Shown here: in pieces, positions 53,501-63,365 of the stretch
Layout: every line of letters begins with the position of its first letter
Numbering within the stretch: the first letter of the stretch is position 1
Assembly: GCF_019578655.1 (NCBI RefSeq)
Contig: NC_063259.1
Coordinates: 21,563,277 to 21,627,276 of the forward strand
From: Ricinus communis
Taxonomy: Eukaryota; Streptophyta; Magnoliopsida; Malpighiales; Euphorbiaceae
Length of the DNA: 64,000 bases
Direction: 5' to 3'
Notes under the pieces: model-generated
Told to the model about the DNA's origin: nothing
The model's input: only the letters and a program-made list of their open reading frames with translations
The model's database searches: none
Program-made: the position numbers and the translations under genes

Positions 53501-54806
53501 AATGAACAATTAATCAATCGCTATGGTTGTTACTACAAATGAATATCTAATACTTGAAAAAAGATTGGGATAAGGAATAGATCCAAATGACTTCTACTTG
53601 TTGGCTCTTACTGTATGGAAGATGAATTTACATAATTCTCATCTCATGCGCATATAGCAACAGATTTGTAGATTGCATGTAATGTATGCTCGGGCATGAA
53701 AAAGTTTCATTCTTGAAATATTTCTTTACCGTCTTCAGTTCAATACTTTGCTCCCTTGATCGTATGAAATTTTATCTTCTTTCCGGTTTTCCTCCAATGC
53801 ATAAAGTAGTGCATTTGTTAACTAAGATTTTTGTGAACAGGCATTATGTGACAAGGATCGTTCTCCCAAAAAGGTGAGACTACTCTTTCTACATTTCTGT
53901 GCATAAAGTTCAGATTTTCAAATAGAAAGGTGACTTAATACTGTCATTACAATGTGCAGGTCCCCGGAGAAGGGAGTCTTGAGAGAAGGATTCTAGAAGT
54001 TAATAGGAAAAGAGTCAAGGTTGTGAAGCCGGGTTCCAAGACCTCGTTTCCTACAACTGAAATTCGTGGAAGTTATGCTCCACCCTTCCATGTAAGTTTC
54101 TTTCCTAAATTTGGATGGTTTCAGTTAGTCCTGTTTACTTTGTCTAGAAGGGGGAGTCTGTTTTCTGATTCGGTAATTATGACTGACTAAATAAGAATCA
54201 TCTAGGTCAAATTTTTGCATTTTTAGACCTTCCAAATACTATGTTTTTGAGTTTACTTTGGACTTAAAAGCCAATATATATATTTTCTTTTCCTGTGTTG
54301 CTTTCTAGGGAATAACAAATTCACAACAACTACCTAAAAATATTTCTTGGGCACTAATGTTTCAGAGAAAGCTTTTTTTTTTCTATTGGTAGTTAAGCTA
54401 TCACATAAGGCCATAAGCTATGCAATGTATCAGATCAGTTACTATAAAAGCAGGACAGACTTCACAGGTGTTGGGTGCTTTTCCTATTGAACCTTTTCCC
54501 AGTCTGACAAAACTATATGGGGGGGAAAAGTCTTGACCACCGTTGGATCACTCGAATATCATACTAATTTTCTTTCTCATTTCTCATGCTGTTAGTAGTT
54601 AATAATCTAACATACAACCATCGTGCCAGGTCGAACTTTTCAGGAATGACCAACATCGGCTTAGGATTGTAGTGGACAGTGAGAATGAAGTTGACCTGAT
54701 GGTTCATTCCAGGCATCTGCGGGATGTTATTGTCCTTGTAATCCGAGGCCTTGCTCAGAGATTTAATAGTACATCACTCAATTCTCTCCTCAAAATAGAA
54801 ACATGA
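32531..54806 (+). CDS. AIR9: AIR9: microtubule-associated protein with LRR and A9 repeats
   Basis: 37 coding exons: 32531-33355, 33984-34055, 34143-34208, 34388-34459, 34563-34628, 34761-34823, 34933-34998, 35953-36052, 36303-36404, 37014-37246, 37347-37461, 37692-37812, 37928-38103, 38914-39049, 39308-39408, 39513-39560, 40138-40322, 40601-40718, 40855-40982, 44670-44838, 45772-45890, 46089-46257, 46368-46452, 46546-46619, 46710-46829, 47671-47866, 47954-48075, 48550-48757, 48958-49031, 50108-50246, 50568-50749, 51421-51576, 51794-51925, 52846-52904, 53841-53873, 53960-54091, 54630-54806. The frame is open for 1712 aa, close to the ~1700 aa of Arabidopsis AIR9. Domains in order: a basic Ser/Lys/Arg-rich region (1-275), leucine-rich repeats (276-477), eleven A9 modules (about 478-1579) and a conserved C terminus (1580-1712). 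AIR9 binds cortical microtubules, the preprophase band and the phragmoplast and marks the cortical division site. The basic region should be the microtubule-binding part. Confidence 0.95.
33984..36404 (+). other. AIR9: leucine-rich repeat segment of AIR9 (exons 2-9)
   Basis: Exons 2 to 7 are 63-72 nt each and phase 0 throughout, so each encodes one LRR of 21-24 residues; examples are VLDLSFNEFKGPGFEPLENC and QLYLAGNQITSLISLP. Exons 8 and 9 cap the repeat. One exon per LRR shows how the array grew by exon duplication. Confidence 0.9.
35693..35902. mobile_element. ~210 bp MITE in AIR9 intron 7
   Basis: The ends are near-perfect inverted repeats: GGGCCAGTTTGGCATTGCT on the left, and on the right GCAATGCCAAACTAGCCC. 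The interior is A/T-rich and non-coding. Widespread plant MITEs share these ends. It lies between exons 7 and 8 of AIR9 and should be removed with the intron. Confidence 0.8.
38542..38890 (+). mobile_element. solo-LTR-like relic with primer-site remnant in AIR9 intron 13
   Basis: A ~330 bp segment starts TGTTAGAAG, contains TCCCACATCG as in many plant LTRs, and ends GCCCAACA at 38871. The bases just after, ATTTGGTATTGG, resemble the start of a tRNA-Met primer site. It therefore looks like a 5' LTR plus a few leader bases. It ends about 25 bp before exon 14 and supplies part of the splice-acceptor neighbourhood. No clean target duplication was seen. Confidence 0.45.
42286..42801. mobile_element. 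~515 bp MITE nested in the LTR retrotransposon relic
   Basis: The left end GCTAAAAACCAAACTGGACC matches the reverse complement of the right end, GTTCTAAAAACTGGACCGAA. Further inside, CCGGTTGAAC-type motifs occur at both ends (GTTCAACCGG and CCGGTTGAACC). The interior is AT-rich and non-coding. It splits the retrotransposon leader just after the primer site, so it inserted later. Confidence 0.7.
42805..43390 (+). pseudogene. retrotransposon gag fragment
   Basis: The frame that opens at 42992 includes MAGDNNKKVKIDIPDFKGDV, then a DWLNSIESYFDWY segment, typical of the N-terminal part of Ty3/gypsy gag. It hits a stop at 43264; gag-like sequence (including KLQEKYLPYNFLERF) continues to about 43370 in another frame and ends. 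There is also a stop in the stretch before 42960. It is a dead fragment. Confidence 0.7.
52846..54806 (+). other. AIR9: conserved C-terminal segment of AIR9 (exons 34-37)
   Basis: Four exons encode residues about 1580-1712: an EVKQKLELGSVKFE helix, ALCDKD, a basic RRILEVNRKRVKVVKPGSKT stretch, a TEIRGSYAPPFHVELFRNDQ region and a hydrophobic ending. It follows the A9 array and ends at a TGA at 54804. In Arabidopsis the C-terminal part contributes to division-site localisation. Confidence 0.85.
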
Positions 54807-55658
54807 TGTAAACATTGAATTAATAGGAAAAAAAGAAAAAAAAGAAAAAAAATATATATATATATATATATATGTTCAGTTGTAGGATTTGGTTCATTTA
54901 GTCACCAATCTGATCCCCATTTTTACTTACCATTTATTCTTGTTTCCTTGGCGGTTGTTCTGTGTGTAAGATATGCTTGTGCAGTGCTCCAAATGCTGGA
55001 GGTGTCAAAATATTTGTATATTATTACATATCTACGAGTTATTTGAGAAATCTTGGCTTTCAATCCTTATCTATGTTTCAGTGGTTGCTTGAATACTGGG
55101 GTCATTTGGGAAGTTTTAGGTTGGTTTCCAAAGGCTTGCGCATTTCTTTTTGTGAGCAAACTGTTTAGCTTAAGGCTTCTGATAATTATGATATCCTATC
55201 ATTATAAAGTTTATTTTTTAATTATAGACAACCAATAAATATTAGTTTAATTAGAAATTGCTAGATTCTTTTTTGAATTCTAACAAAGATGAGTTTAGTA
55301 TTAGATATTCTTTTACTGTTAAATAATCTCTTTATATTCAAAATGATAATATTTTATATTTTTTAATGCTGATTTAGTCCTTTTATCTTTTATTATTATG
55401 GCTAGACTTTTAGCTATATTAATAAATTGTCTGATAATTTTTTTCAGTGACTGGAATTGAAATTAATGTCAAAGTAATGTTTCTAAAATCAAAAAGTTGA
55501 AAGCTACATACTAGATTTCTTTTTAAAAAATGATGAAAGTATATACTAGATTTAGAAACAAGATGAAAAGGATGAAACAATAAAGGAAACCTGCACACAA
55601 GAAAAAAAATATTAAACCAAAATGTATTTTTTGTTTCTAGCTTCTTCACTTGGTAGAT
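54807..55658. other. convergent 3' regions of AIR9 and the CAT gene
   Basis: The stretch starts with the AIR9 3' region, includes a (TA)n run at about 54850-54872, and ends with the CAT gene 3' region on the other strand. I see no gene between them. Confidence 0.5.
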
Positions 55659-57446
55659 TTATCCTGTACTAATCCCTGCTTCAATTTTGGTCGCTGCATC
55701 GACTCTTCTTTCCATCTCCTTTGCTGCATCGACTCTTCTTTCCATCTCCTTTGCTGCATCATATGAAGCATGCAGCGCCACGAACAGGTAATAGAAGAGC
55801 AGTAACACTGTCCAGATTGAAAATCTAATGAATGATGCTCCATCAATGGATCCCATGATGAAAACGTTCACAGCAATGGAAGCAGATGGCAGCCATGGCA
55901 CTAGTGGCGTTCCCCACAGTTTGGGTTTCCTTGCTTGCTTCAATGTCAGCTGCAGCCCGAGGGTGGAGAAAAACCAAACGGGTACAGTTATTACGTAACC
56001 AATCCACCCATCTGTTAATGCCCAGTAAGCTGAGGAGCCAACTGAGGATCCTATGATCAGCACTAACAATCCGATGAGCTTCTTTCTGTTGGAATCCGAT
56101 GTCTCATTAGCAACATAGTATCGCCTCACTAACAGTGCAAGAGCTACAAGAGTGAAGATGAAAAGGGTGGAGATGGAGAGAAGGTTTGACAGAACATCAA
56201 GGCTGGTGAAGAAAGCAACACAGGAGTTTGCAATTGTCATGACGACTGTGGCATTCACAGGGGTGCCGGTTTTTCCACTGACGGCAGCAAGTATGGGAGG
56301 TGCCATGTGGGTTCGGCCGATGTGAGTGAAGTACCGAGATTGGCCGATGACATTGGCTAGTAAAACTGTTGTCATCCCTTTCAGTGAACCCAAGGCGACA
56401 ATGTATTTTGCCCAGTTCATCCCCGCAGCTTGAAATGCCATTGTGAATGGCGCATCGGCATCAATTTGGGTGTAAGGCTGCATCAGGCTCAGTGTTGCTG
56501 CAAGAAGGCCATACACTAAAACAATAACTGACATGGAGCCAATGAGCCCTATTGGGATATCTCGACCTGGGTTCTTAATCTCCTCACCTAAAGTTGCCAC
56601 TCCATCAAATCCTACATAAGCGAAGAAAAGCATCGATGAAGCCTTCAGGATTCCGCGGACACCAAAAGGAGCGAAGGGTGCATAATTGGCAGGGTTCGCC
56701 TTGGTAAGGCCAGCGATGAGGATGAATGCCAAGACAAAAATGTGAATGACTGTAGTAATTGAATTAAATCTGGAGGACCCTTTTATGCTCCAGCATGCTC
56801 CAACACAGACAAGGAATGATACCACAACAGCAATAGGATCTAAATAGTTGAAGTTTTCTGCAAGAGATGCGGCATGTATGCGGAAACTGTTGGGGTCATG
56901 GTTGCAGAGGGTGGCAAAATACGAAGTCCAGGACCGAGACACAGCAGCACCAGAAACAATGTACTCGAACAAAATATTCCCAGCAGCTATGTAAGCTACA
57001 AAATCACCAAGCTCCACCCTGAGATAAGAAAATGACCCTCCTGCTACAGGTAATTCAGTAGCAAATTCACTGTAGCACAGAACTGATAGCATGGCAGATA
57101 TACCTGACACCAAGTATGAAATTATAACTGCAGGGCCAGCATCGTTCCTAGCAGCTTCACCTGTCAGGACAAACACTCCTGCACCCAGAATAGATCCTAT
57201 CCCGAAACAAAAAATATCCCACCAGTTCAGAGTTTTCCTCATCTCATTCTCGCTGCAAGCACGCATTTCCTGAAGCTCAATGCTATCCGATGATCGTGCC
57301 AGGAACCGGTCCTTGAGCCGTGCTTTTGTGCTAGATAATGCCTTAACATAGCTATCCCAGCTCTGGAATGACTCTTCTGGCAAGAAATCTTCTTTGCTGC
57401 AGTAACATCCTCTCTTCTTGAGCCCACTGCCATCACCGGTGGCCAT
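55659..57446 (-). CDS. cationic amino acid transporter (CAT family, APC superfamily)
   Basis: A single open frame of 595 aa with no intron in the coding part. It has a hydrophilic N terminus (GCYCSKEDFLPEESF) and about 14 hydrophobic membrane segments. Family motifs are GIGSILGAGVFVLTG (82-96) in the first membrane segment, ELPVAGGSFSYLRVELGDF (131-149) and FFAYVGFDGVATLGEEIKNP (274-293). The whole protein resembles the Arabidopsis CAT1/CAT5/CAT8 clade, closest by eye to CAT1, which imports basic amino acids at the plasma membrane. Upstream, TTTGCAG ends 8 nt before the ATG, so a leader intron is likely. The C-terminal tail has an exact 10-aa duplication. Which clade member it is needs a tree, so no symbol is given. 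Confidence 0.93.
   Translation of the reverse strand: MATGDGSGLKKRGCYCSKEDFLPEESFQSWDSYVKALSSTKARLKDRFLARSSDSIELQEMRACSENEMRKTLNWWDIFCFGIGSILGAGVFVLTGEAARNDAGPAVIISYLVSGISAMLSVLCYSEFATELPVAGGSFSYLRVELGDFVAYIAAGNILFEYIVSGAAVSRSWTSYFATLCNHDPNSFRIHAASLAENFNYLDPIAVVVSFLVCVGACWSIKGSSRFNSITTVIHIFVLAFILIAGLTKANPANYAPFAPFGVRGILKASSMLFFAYVGFDGVATLGEEIKNPGRDIPIGLIGSMSVIVLVYGLLAATLSLMQPYTQIDADAPFTMAFQAAGMNWAKYIVALGSLKGMTTVLLANVIGQSRYFTHIGRTHMAPPILAAVSGKTGTPVNATVVMTIANSCVAFFTSLDVLSNLLSISTLFIFTLVALALLVRRYYVANETSDSNRKKLIGLLVLIIGSSVGSSAYWALTDGWIGYVITVPVWFFSTLGLQLTLKQARKPKLWGTPLVPWLPSASIAVNVFIMGSIDGASFIRFSIWTVLLLFYYLFVALHASYDAAKEMERRVDAAKEMERRVDAATKIEAGISTG
55693..55752 (-). repeat. perfect 30-bp tandem duplication in the CAT coding tail
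   Basis: Two identical 30-bp units encode DAAKEMERRV twice (residues 563-572 and 573-582) near the C terminus. They are in frame and free of differences, which points to a recent duplication. The tail is predicted to be cytosolic. Confidence 0.95.
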
Positions 57447-58110
57447 AGTTTCCCTGCAAAGAATTAAACAAAATGATGCTTAAACCACAAAGTGAAAAAA
57501 CTGGTTGTAAAACTGCCGAGTAAACAATAGAAGAATACCCTAAAGAATGTAAAAAGAAGATTGATTGTAGATCATGAAAAGCCAAACAAGCCTATGAAAT
57601 TCCAATATAGAGATTTTCTTTTTTATTCACTCGAGGAATCCAAAAAGCAGGTCTGACCCTGAAAGCGCAAAATATGGGATTCAAATTTGACTATGGAATA
57701 CTTAGTACCAATCCTGTAAAGTTTCAGAAAACAAATAAAAAAATAACCAATCCTGTAACAATATTTTGTTAGTGGTTAAGTTTCCAACTCCCCACTATCT
57801 ATCTCCCCATTATGTTTTTTACTCTAATTATTATTATTATTTTTTTAATCTTTCACAAGGCTAGGGCAGCTTCCACCAAGTACGAAGAAGAGAAAATAAT
57901 TCGAGTGCCTGACAATATATAATACAAGAGAAAAATAAAAGAATGAGGAATTGTAACCTTTAGTACGAGAGAAAGGAATTTGAGAGAATGACTGTATTTT
58001 ATTGTATAGTCCATAATGAGTTGGAAAAGAGGAATTCTATCAATACTCTTCCCTGAATAGTGTTTTAGATAATTGCTTTCTTATTGATTTTTATTTTATC
58101 TAAATTTTTA
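57447..58110 (-). promoter_or_regulatory. leader and promoter region of the CAT gene
   Basis: A splice acceptor, TTTGCAG, ends at 57455 on the minus strand just before the start codon, so an untranslated first exon should lie upstream. I could not fix its donor or the transcription start. Confidence 0.4.
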
Positions 58111-58119
58111 ACCTAATAA

Positions 58120-59505
58120 TTTGAGATTTTGTTAGAGTACTGTTGTGGCATTTCATCGTTTTAAGTCTATTTTTTAATTATAAATAATTAATCACTATTA
58201 TTTTAAATAATTTATTAATTTTATACGTCATTTTACTAATTTATACAAATCAATCTTATATAAGTGAATTTCATAATTTTCAGATATCACTACTTAAATT
58301 TAAAAAATAAATAACAAATTTTAATAAATAAAAATAACATATTTGGTTGATCAATAGCTAATATATATATATAATTGATTTATCTAGTATTTGATTATAT
58401 TAATAAATTATTAAAGTTAAAATAATATTAATTTTTATAAGTTTATATAGTACTGTATATGCCCATGGTACATTAGAATGACTCAGTACTTTGTTACCTA
58501 TTTAATAAGTTAAACTAATATTATATTTTCTTTTTGATAAATAAAAATAAAATAAAATTATTTACTAGCAGTTAATTTTAAAAATATTTTATTATATAAA
58601 TAACAATATTTTTATTTTAATAATTTTAAATAGTTTTATTTTTACATAAATAATTATAAAAAATAAAATTATTAAAAATAAAAATATTTGTATTCACGTA
58701 ATAAATTATTTTTAAAAATTAAAATTAAAATAATGAAATTTAAGTTATAATATATTTTGTATGGGAAAGAGATTTACCTTTTTTGTAAGTAAATGAATTT
58801 ATTTTATTTTTATTTATAAAAAATTTAAAATTAGTTTAACCTGTTAAATATGTAACAAGTTATTAGGTTAAAAAAGTTTGATAAAATAAATGAATAAGGG
58901 AGCAATTGTTTAAGAAAGTGTTCCAACGAGAGTATTGCTAGCATTCATTAAAAATAACAGAGTGAAAGCAATTTAAAGATTTGCTTTGATTAGAAAACTA
59001 ATGAAGAAAATGTTTTTGTAAGAGGATAAATGCAATAAAAAGTACTAGTGGTCTTAAAAGGTTGAGTATTGTGAGTATTGCAATTACACTTGAATTGTAT
59101 CATATTTATGGGTTTTACTAGACTATTATTGCAGTATTCCATTATTATAAATATTTTTAATTTTTAAATAATTTATAAGTATGATTTTAAATAATTATAA
59201 TTGTTATATGTATTCTTTTATTAATTAAACTGTTAATAAATTGATATATAATTTTTAATTATTTATACGAGTTAAATTATGTAGATGAATCTCACAATTG
59301 TAAAGTATTATCGATTAATTTTAAAAATAAATAAAAAATTTTTATAAATAAAAATAATATATTTGATTGATCAATAATTAAATACTATATATAACCGATT
59401 AATTTAATATTTAATTATTTTTATAATTATAAAAATTAAAATAAAATTAATTTTTATATGATAAAATACAGTTATGATATATTAGAATGATTCCATATTT
59501 ATAGG
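58120..59505 (+). repeat. diverged ~380 bp direct duplication
   Basis: Block 58120-58490 is recognisably repeated at 59110-59505. Shared landmarks include TTGATCAATA after a T-rich lead, AATAAATAAAAATAA-like runs and, near the end, ATTAGAATGA. Identity looks moderate, so the copies are old. About 600 bp of other AT-rich DNA separates them. No coding capacity. Confidence 0.55.
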
Positions 59506-59536
59506 TCCAATAACTAAAAAGAAATTGTAAGTTACA

Positions 59537-59680
59537 TTGGATCTTTGAATTGTAGACTTGAAGTCGGACACGTAATTGAAGTAATTACTATCCATTAAAG
59601 AAACATAATTGGATCTTTGAATTGTTAGACTTGAAGTCGGACAAGTAATTGAACTGATTACTAAACATTAAAATTGTCAT
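59537..59680 (+). repeat. 72-bp tandem repeat, two copies
   Basis: TTGGATCTTTGAATTG starts at 59537 and again at 59609. Both units continue with AGACTTGAAGTCGGACA and then TAATTGAA. The second copy has small changes. Confidence 0.85.
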
Positions 59681-60359
59681 AAACCCAATTAAAAAAATCA
59701 ATATTAAAACTTAAATTAACAGTAAAAGACATTTGCCTTTTTTCATTTTATTGCTATCCCAATACATGAAATTGATTTAAGATAATTACTCAGTATATTC
59801 TAAATAATTTAAATTTTATGAGATTTATTATAAACACACCTTTTAAAAAATAATTTCTTATCCTAAAAATAGTATATTAATATTTTATGTCTAATACTAA
59901 ATTTTATGATGACTTTAGTTAATATTTTAATTAATAAATTATTGTTATATATTCCTACTCAAATTGTTTATCATAATTGGTATAAATTTATACAATGACT
60001 AAATTTCAAGTTGGCACTGCTTTTGCTGGTTCTATTCCACAGCTCATTTGAAGTCTTTAATTGTTTATGAGGCTGTGTCCTCCTAGTTTTCTTTAATGAA
60101 GTTCTTATTCTCAAAAGAAAAGAAGAATAGATTTCAAGTTAATTAGATTTTGGTGATTTATAATAAATCAATATTTAAATAGTAAATAACTTATTTTCTA
60201 ATTCAAAGATGACTTTTTATTCTTAAAAAGCATTAATTTTGTTCTAATATTAAATTACACGATTCTAAATTATTTAATATCATATTCTATAAGTACAATT
60301 ATTAAATTTACTGAAATAAACTCAAATTTTACAAGAGTCTTTTAGTAAATTTATCTATT

Positions 60360-60361
<2 letters not shown>

Positions 60362-60418
<57 letters not shown>
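60362..60418 (+). repeat. (AT)n microsatellite
   Basis: An uninterrupted TA run of more than 50 bp, next to the left end of the MITE that follows. It is expected to be highly variable and a weak point for assembly. Confidence 0.95.
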
Positions 60419-60419
<1 letters not shown>

Positions 60420-60424
60420 TTTTT

Positions 60425-61035
60425 TTATGGGTTTATTTGGTTCGATTACTCAATGCAGTTGATAGCGGGTAACCGATAGTTGATAAATTAAATCATCCGA
60501 TAAGTTTTTATTAGCAATTCTTTGTTAGCATGATAAAATGAATATTAAGAGTATAATATATTTCTAAATATATTTTTATTTTATTATACAATTCTCAATA
60601 ATATAAATTAATAAATATAACTTATAATAATTATAAATAAACAGTTAATTTTATTTAGCTTAATTATAATTATCATTAAAAATATTTCAAATGTAGGAAT
60701 TTAAATTTAAATTTCACTAATAAGAAAACTCTACTTTTAAACATCATAATTATAAATATATAATTATTTAGTTATACAAAAAACTTCAAAATAATAATTA
60801 TTAAATTATAAAAAATTAATAATATAATATCAAATTAAAATAAATTATTATTAATAGATCATAACAAAAGATAATATTATTTAAATAAATAAAAAAACTA
60901 AAGCTCTAAAACTAAGACTGATTGAGACTAAATCAATTATCAGCTGTAGATTCTTAAGATTTTATTAAACGCTTTAATATAGCTGTTCAGTGAGAAATCT
61001 ATCAACTGTTCAAAATAACTAAATCAAACATTCTC
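60425..61035. mobile_element. ~600 bp MITE-like element
   Basis: The left end TTTGGTTCGATTACTCAATG followed by CAGTTGATAG matches the reverse complement of the right end, TTTGATTTAGTTATTTTGAA followed by CAGTTGATAG. The interior is almost all A and T. It has no coding capacity, and the family is not assigned. Confidence 0.5.
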
Positions 61036-61044
61036 AGTATTTAT

Positions 61045-63365
61045 ATTAAATACTAAAACCACTTAGCTACTACTTAGCCACCACATTGTGTGATCTCTAA
61101 ATAACAACCAAATGATGTGGTTGCATTTGTTTTATTATGGTCGCTAATTGAAAATAATAGGGAGACTAGAGATAAAATAGAGACTACTTAGCGACTGTAT
61201 CATGTGGTAGCTAGAATTAGAGACCACTATGTATGGTGGTCAAGTTAGTCTCCAATTTTATTTTAGAAGTTGATTTCTAATTGATATTTTACCGTATTTT
61301 ATATAATTTATTTAAAATAATAATAATCTACTTACATTAATTTTAGTATTATTATCTATTTTATTTTTTATCTTTAAGAACTAAATATTGAGATTAAATA
61401 TAAAAAACTAAAATTAATAAATAATCAAAATTATTCTATTAAAATAAATAATAATATACAATTACATCCAAATCAAATATGTACAATTGTTATATTACAT
61501 AACTTTAATTACCAGATTATAAGACATCATCTCTCTCATATCATTTAATACTTGTCCAAAAAAAAGTAGTTTAGAACACACGCAAAACACGAAATAAAAA
61601 TATTATATTTAAGTTGAAGCTCAAAACTTCAGCAATTCAAATTTTAAAAAGAAAAAATGCACAAAAAATTATGATTGTTAAATGTATAAATTACTCACAA
61701 ATTTTAATAATTCTTTTAACTAAAATTGGAAAAGTCTTAGAACTTTTTGACTATCACAATTGAATAAAAAAGCTCAAATAAACATAAGAAGAAAAAAAAA
61801 GTAAATTGAAATAAATATCTTGTTTAGAGACCAAAAAGAGAAAAACAGAAATGCCAACAAAACAATAATGTTATGCCAAGTTTAGTAATAGCTTTTACCT
61901 TCTCACAAGCAAGTGCTATCTGCAATCAAAAGCATGATAAAAAATATAATTAGATAGCAAGTTGCGCCCCAATCAAAGACATGAGCTAAAACTAGTTCAA
62001 AAAAAGTCACCTGTTCAAGAAGGGGTATAGTCTAAGAACCCCATTACCCATCTCCAAATTCTCTGTAGAAAGAAGGATATTCATAGTACCTCTATGTTTT
62101 CCATTTAATTTCCAATAGTTTTCCCAGTTTTTCTTGTATTCTGCTCCCAAAACTCCATCTCAGTCTTTTTATTTCTTTCCATTGTACATAATTTTAAGAA
62201 ATAAAAGAAAGCATTCACTATGTAACAGTCTGGTTGTGAGGATTTCACAGGCCAAGTTCGAAACTAGAGGAAGAAAACAAATAAAACCAAGACTATTAAG
62301 GTTTCTCTAAATTGATAAATAAATAATTAAGATTAAGACAGTGAAAATAAAGCAACTATAGAGAATGAGTTTTTTATATGAATAATAATAGTTTTAGCTT
62401 AGTTTGTTAAGCAAACAAAAAATAAGGATAAGGATTCAATCCTTCCAAATTCAGCACTTCAAAAGGTCATCATGGAATGGAGATTGAGAAAGGTAAGCTT
62501 TCATGAAACTCAACAAAATTATTGAATTGAGGGTAACCCGAAATTAGGGTTCATTTTTTCCTTTCTCCGCCCAAACCAAACCATCATATAGAAAAAGAAA
62601 AACAAATGCAATGTGTTGTTACCCTCATCAAACTCCAGTGCCCTCCTTTTCAAGAGAACATACAGTTTTGGTTCTAAATTCCCTTTTTTTAGCTAGAATT
62701 TGGTTTACAGTGGTGCGCTTTTGGCACAGCTAATAATCATTTTTTTCTGAAGTATTATGAAACAAAAACAATCCAATTAGTTTAGATAGTTAAGCACTTA
62801 AGTATTTTGCTCCACAATATGCACACTACACTTATAATTTCCATGTTCTCGTAATGTATTGAAATGCATTAATCTTGCTTTTTGGACAAACCGAAACCCA
62901 CATGCGGAATTATCAACTTTCAATCATGATTTGGACGCTGATCCATCACCAAGAAATGCATCAACAACAAAAAGAAACCAAAAGGATAAACACCAAAGAA
63001 ACCACATTACATCTCTATTACACAAATAGGACAAGTACATTTTCAGAAAATGTAAAAAAGAAACTGATATATAAATTATATTAAGAATTTGGGACAAACT
63101 ACAACACACCTTCTAATTTTTAGCTTGGAGCAGAAATTCCAAGGAGACCTGTAATAGAATCGGTTCAACCCCATGTCTCCTAATATAGCACCACTTTGAG
63201 ACCACATTTGCTGTCGCTAAAATTGTATTCGCTGTGTAGTTGCAAAACGATCACGAATTTGAAAAAAGTTAATTTAGTTTCCTTGTGAAAGCAAAGTAGT
63301 CACTAATTAATAGTTAAATAGCGACCACTTTGATATAGTAGCTAAATTGTTATTTTTTTGTAGTG
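61045..63365. mobile_element. CACTA-like (En/Spm) non-autonomous element
   Basis: The right end reads, on the minus strand, CACTACAAAAAAATAAC, the CACTA-type terminus. Behind it lie many short subterminal motifs built on GTCGCTA, AGCGACCAC and TAGCTA (63195-63350). A similar cluster (TTAGCTACTA, TAGCCACCAC, GGTCGCTA, TTAGCGACTG) lies at 61060-61240 and should be the left subterminal region. The left tip itself is not intact, and no transposase is recognisable inside. Confidence 0.5.

Noticed and set aside
61911..61925. Possible minus-strand mini-exon (acceptor and donor-like sites around 61900-61922)
   Set aside because: Only consensus-like splice dinucleotides support it; it is over 4 kb from the CAT start and inside a transposon-like region.
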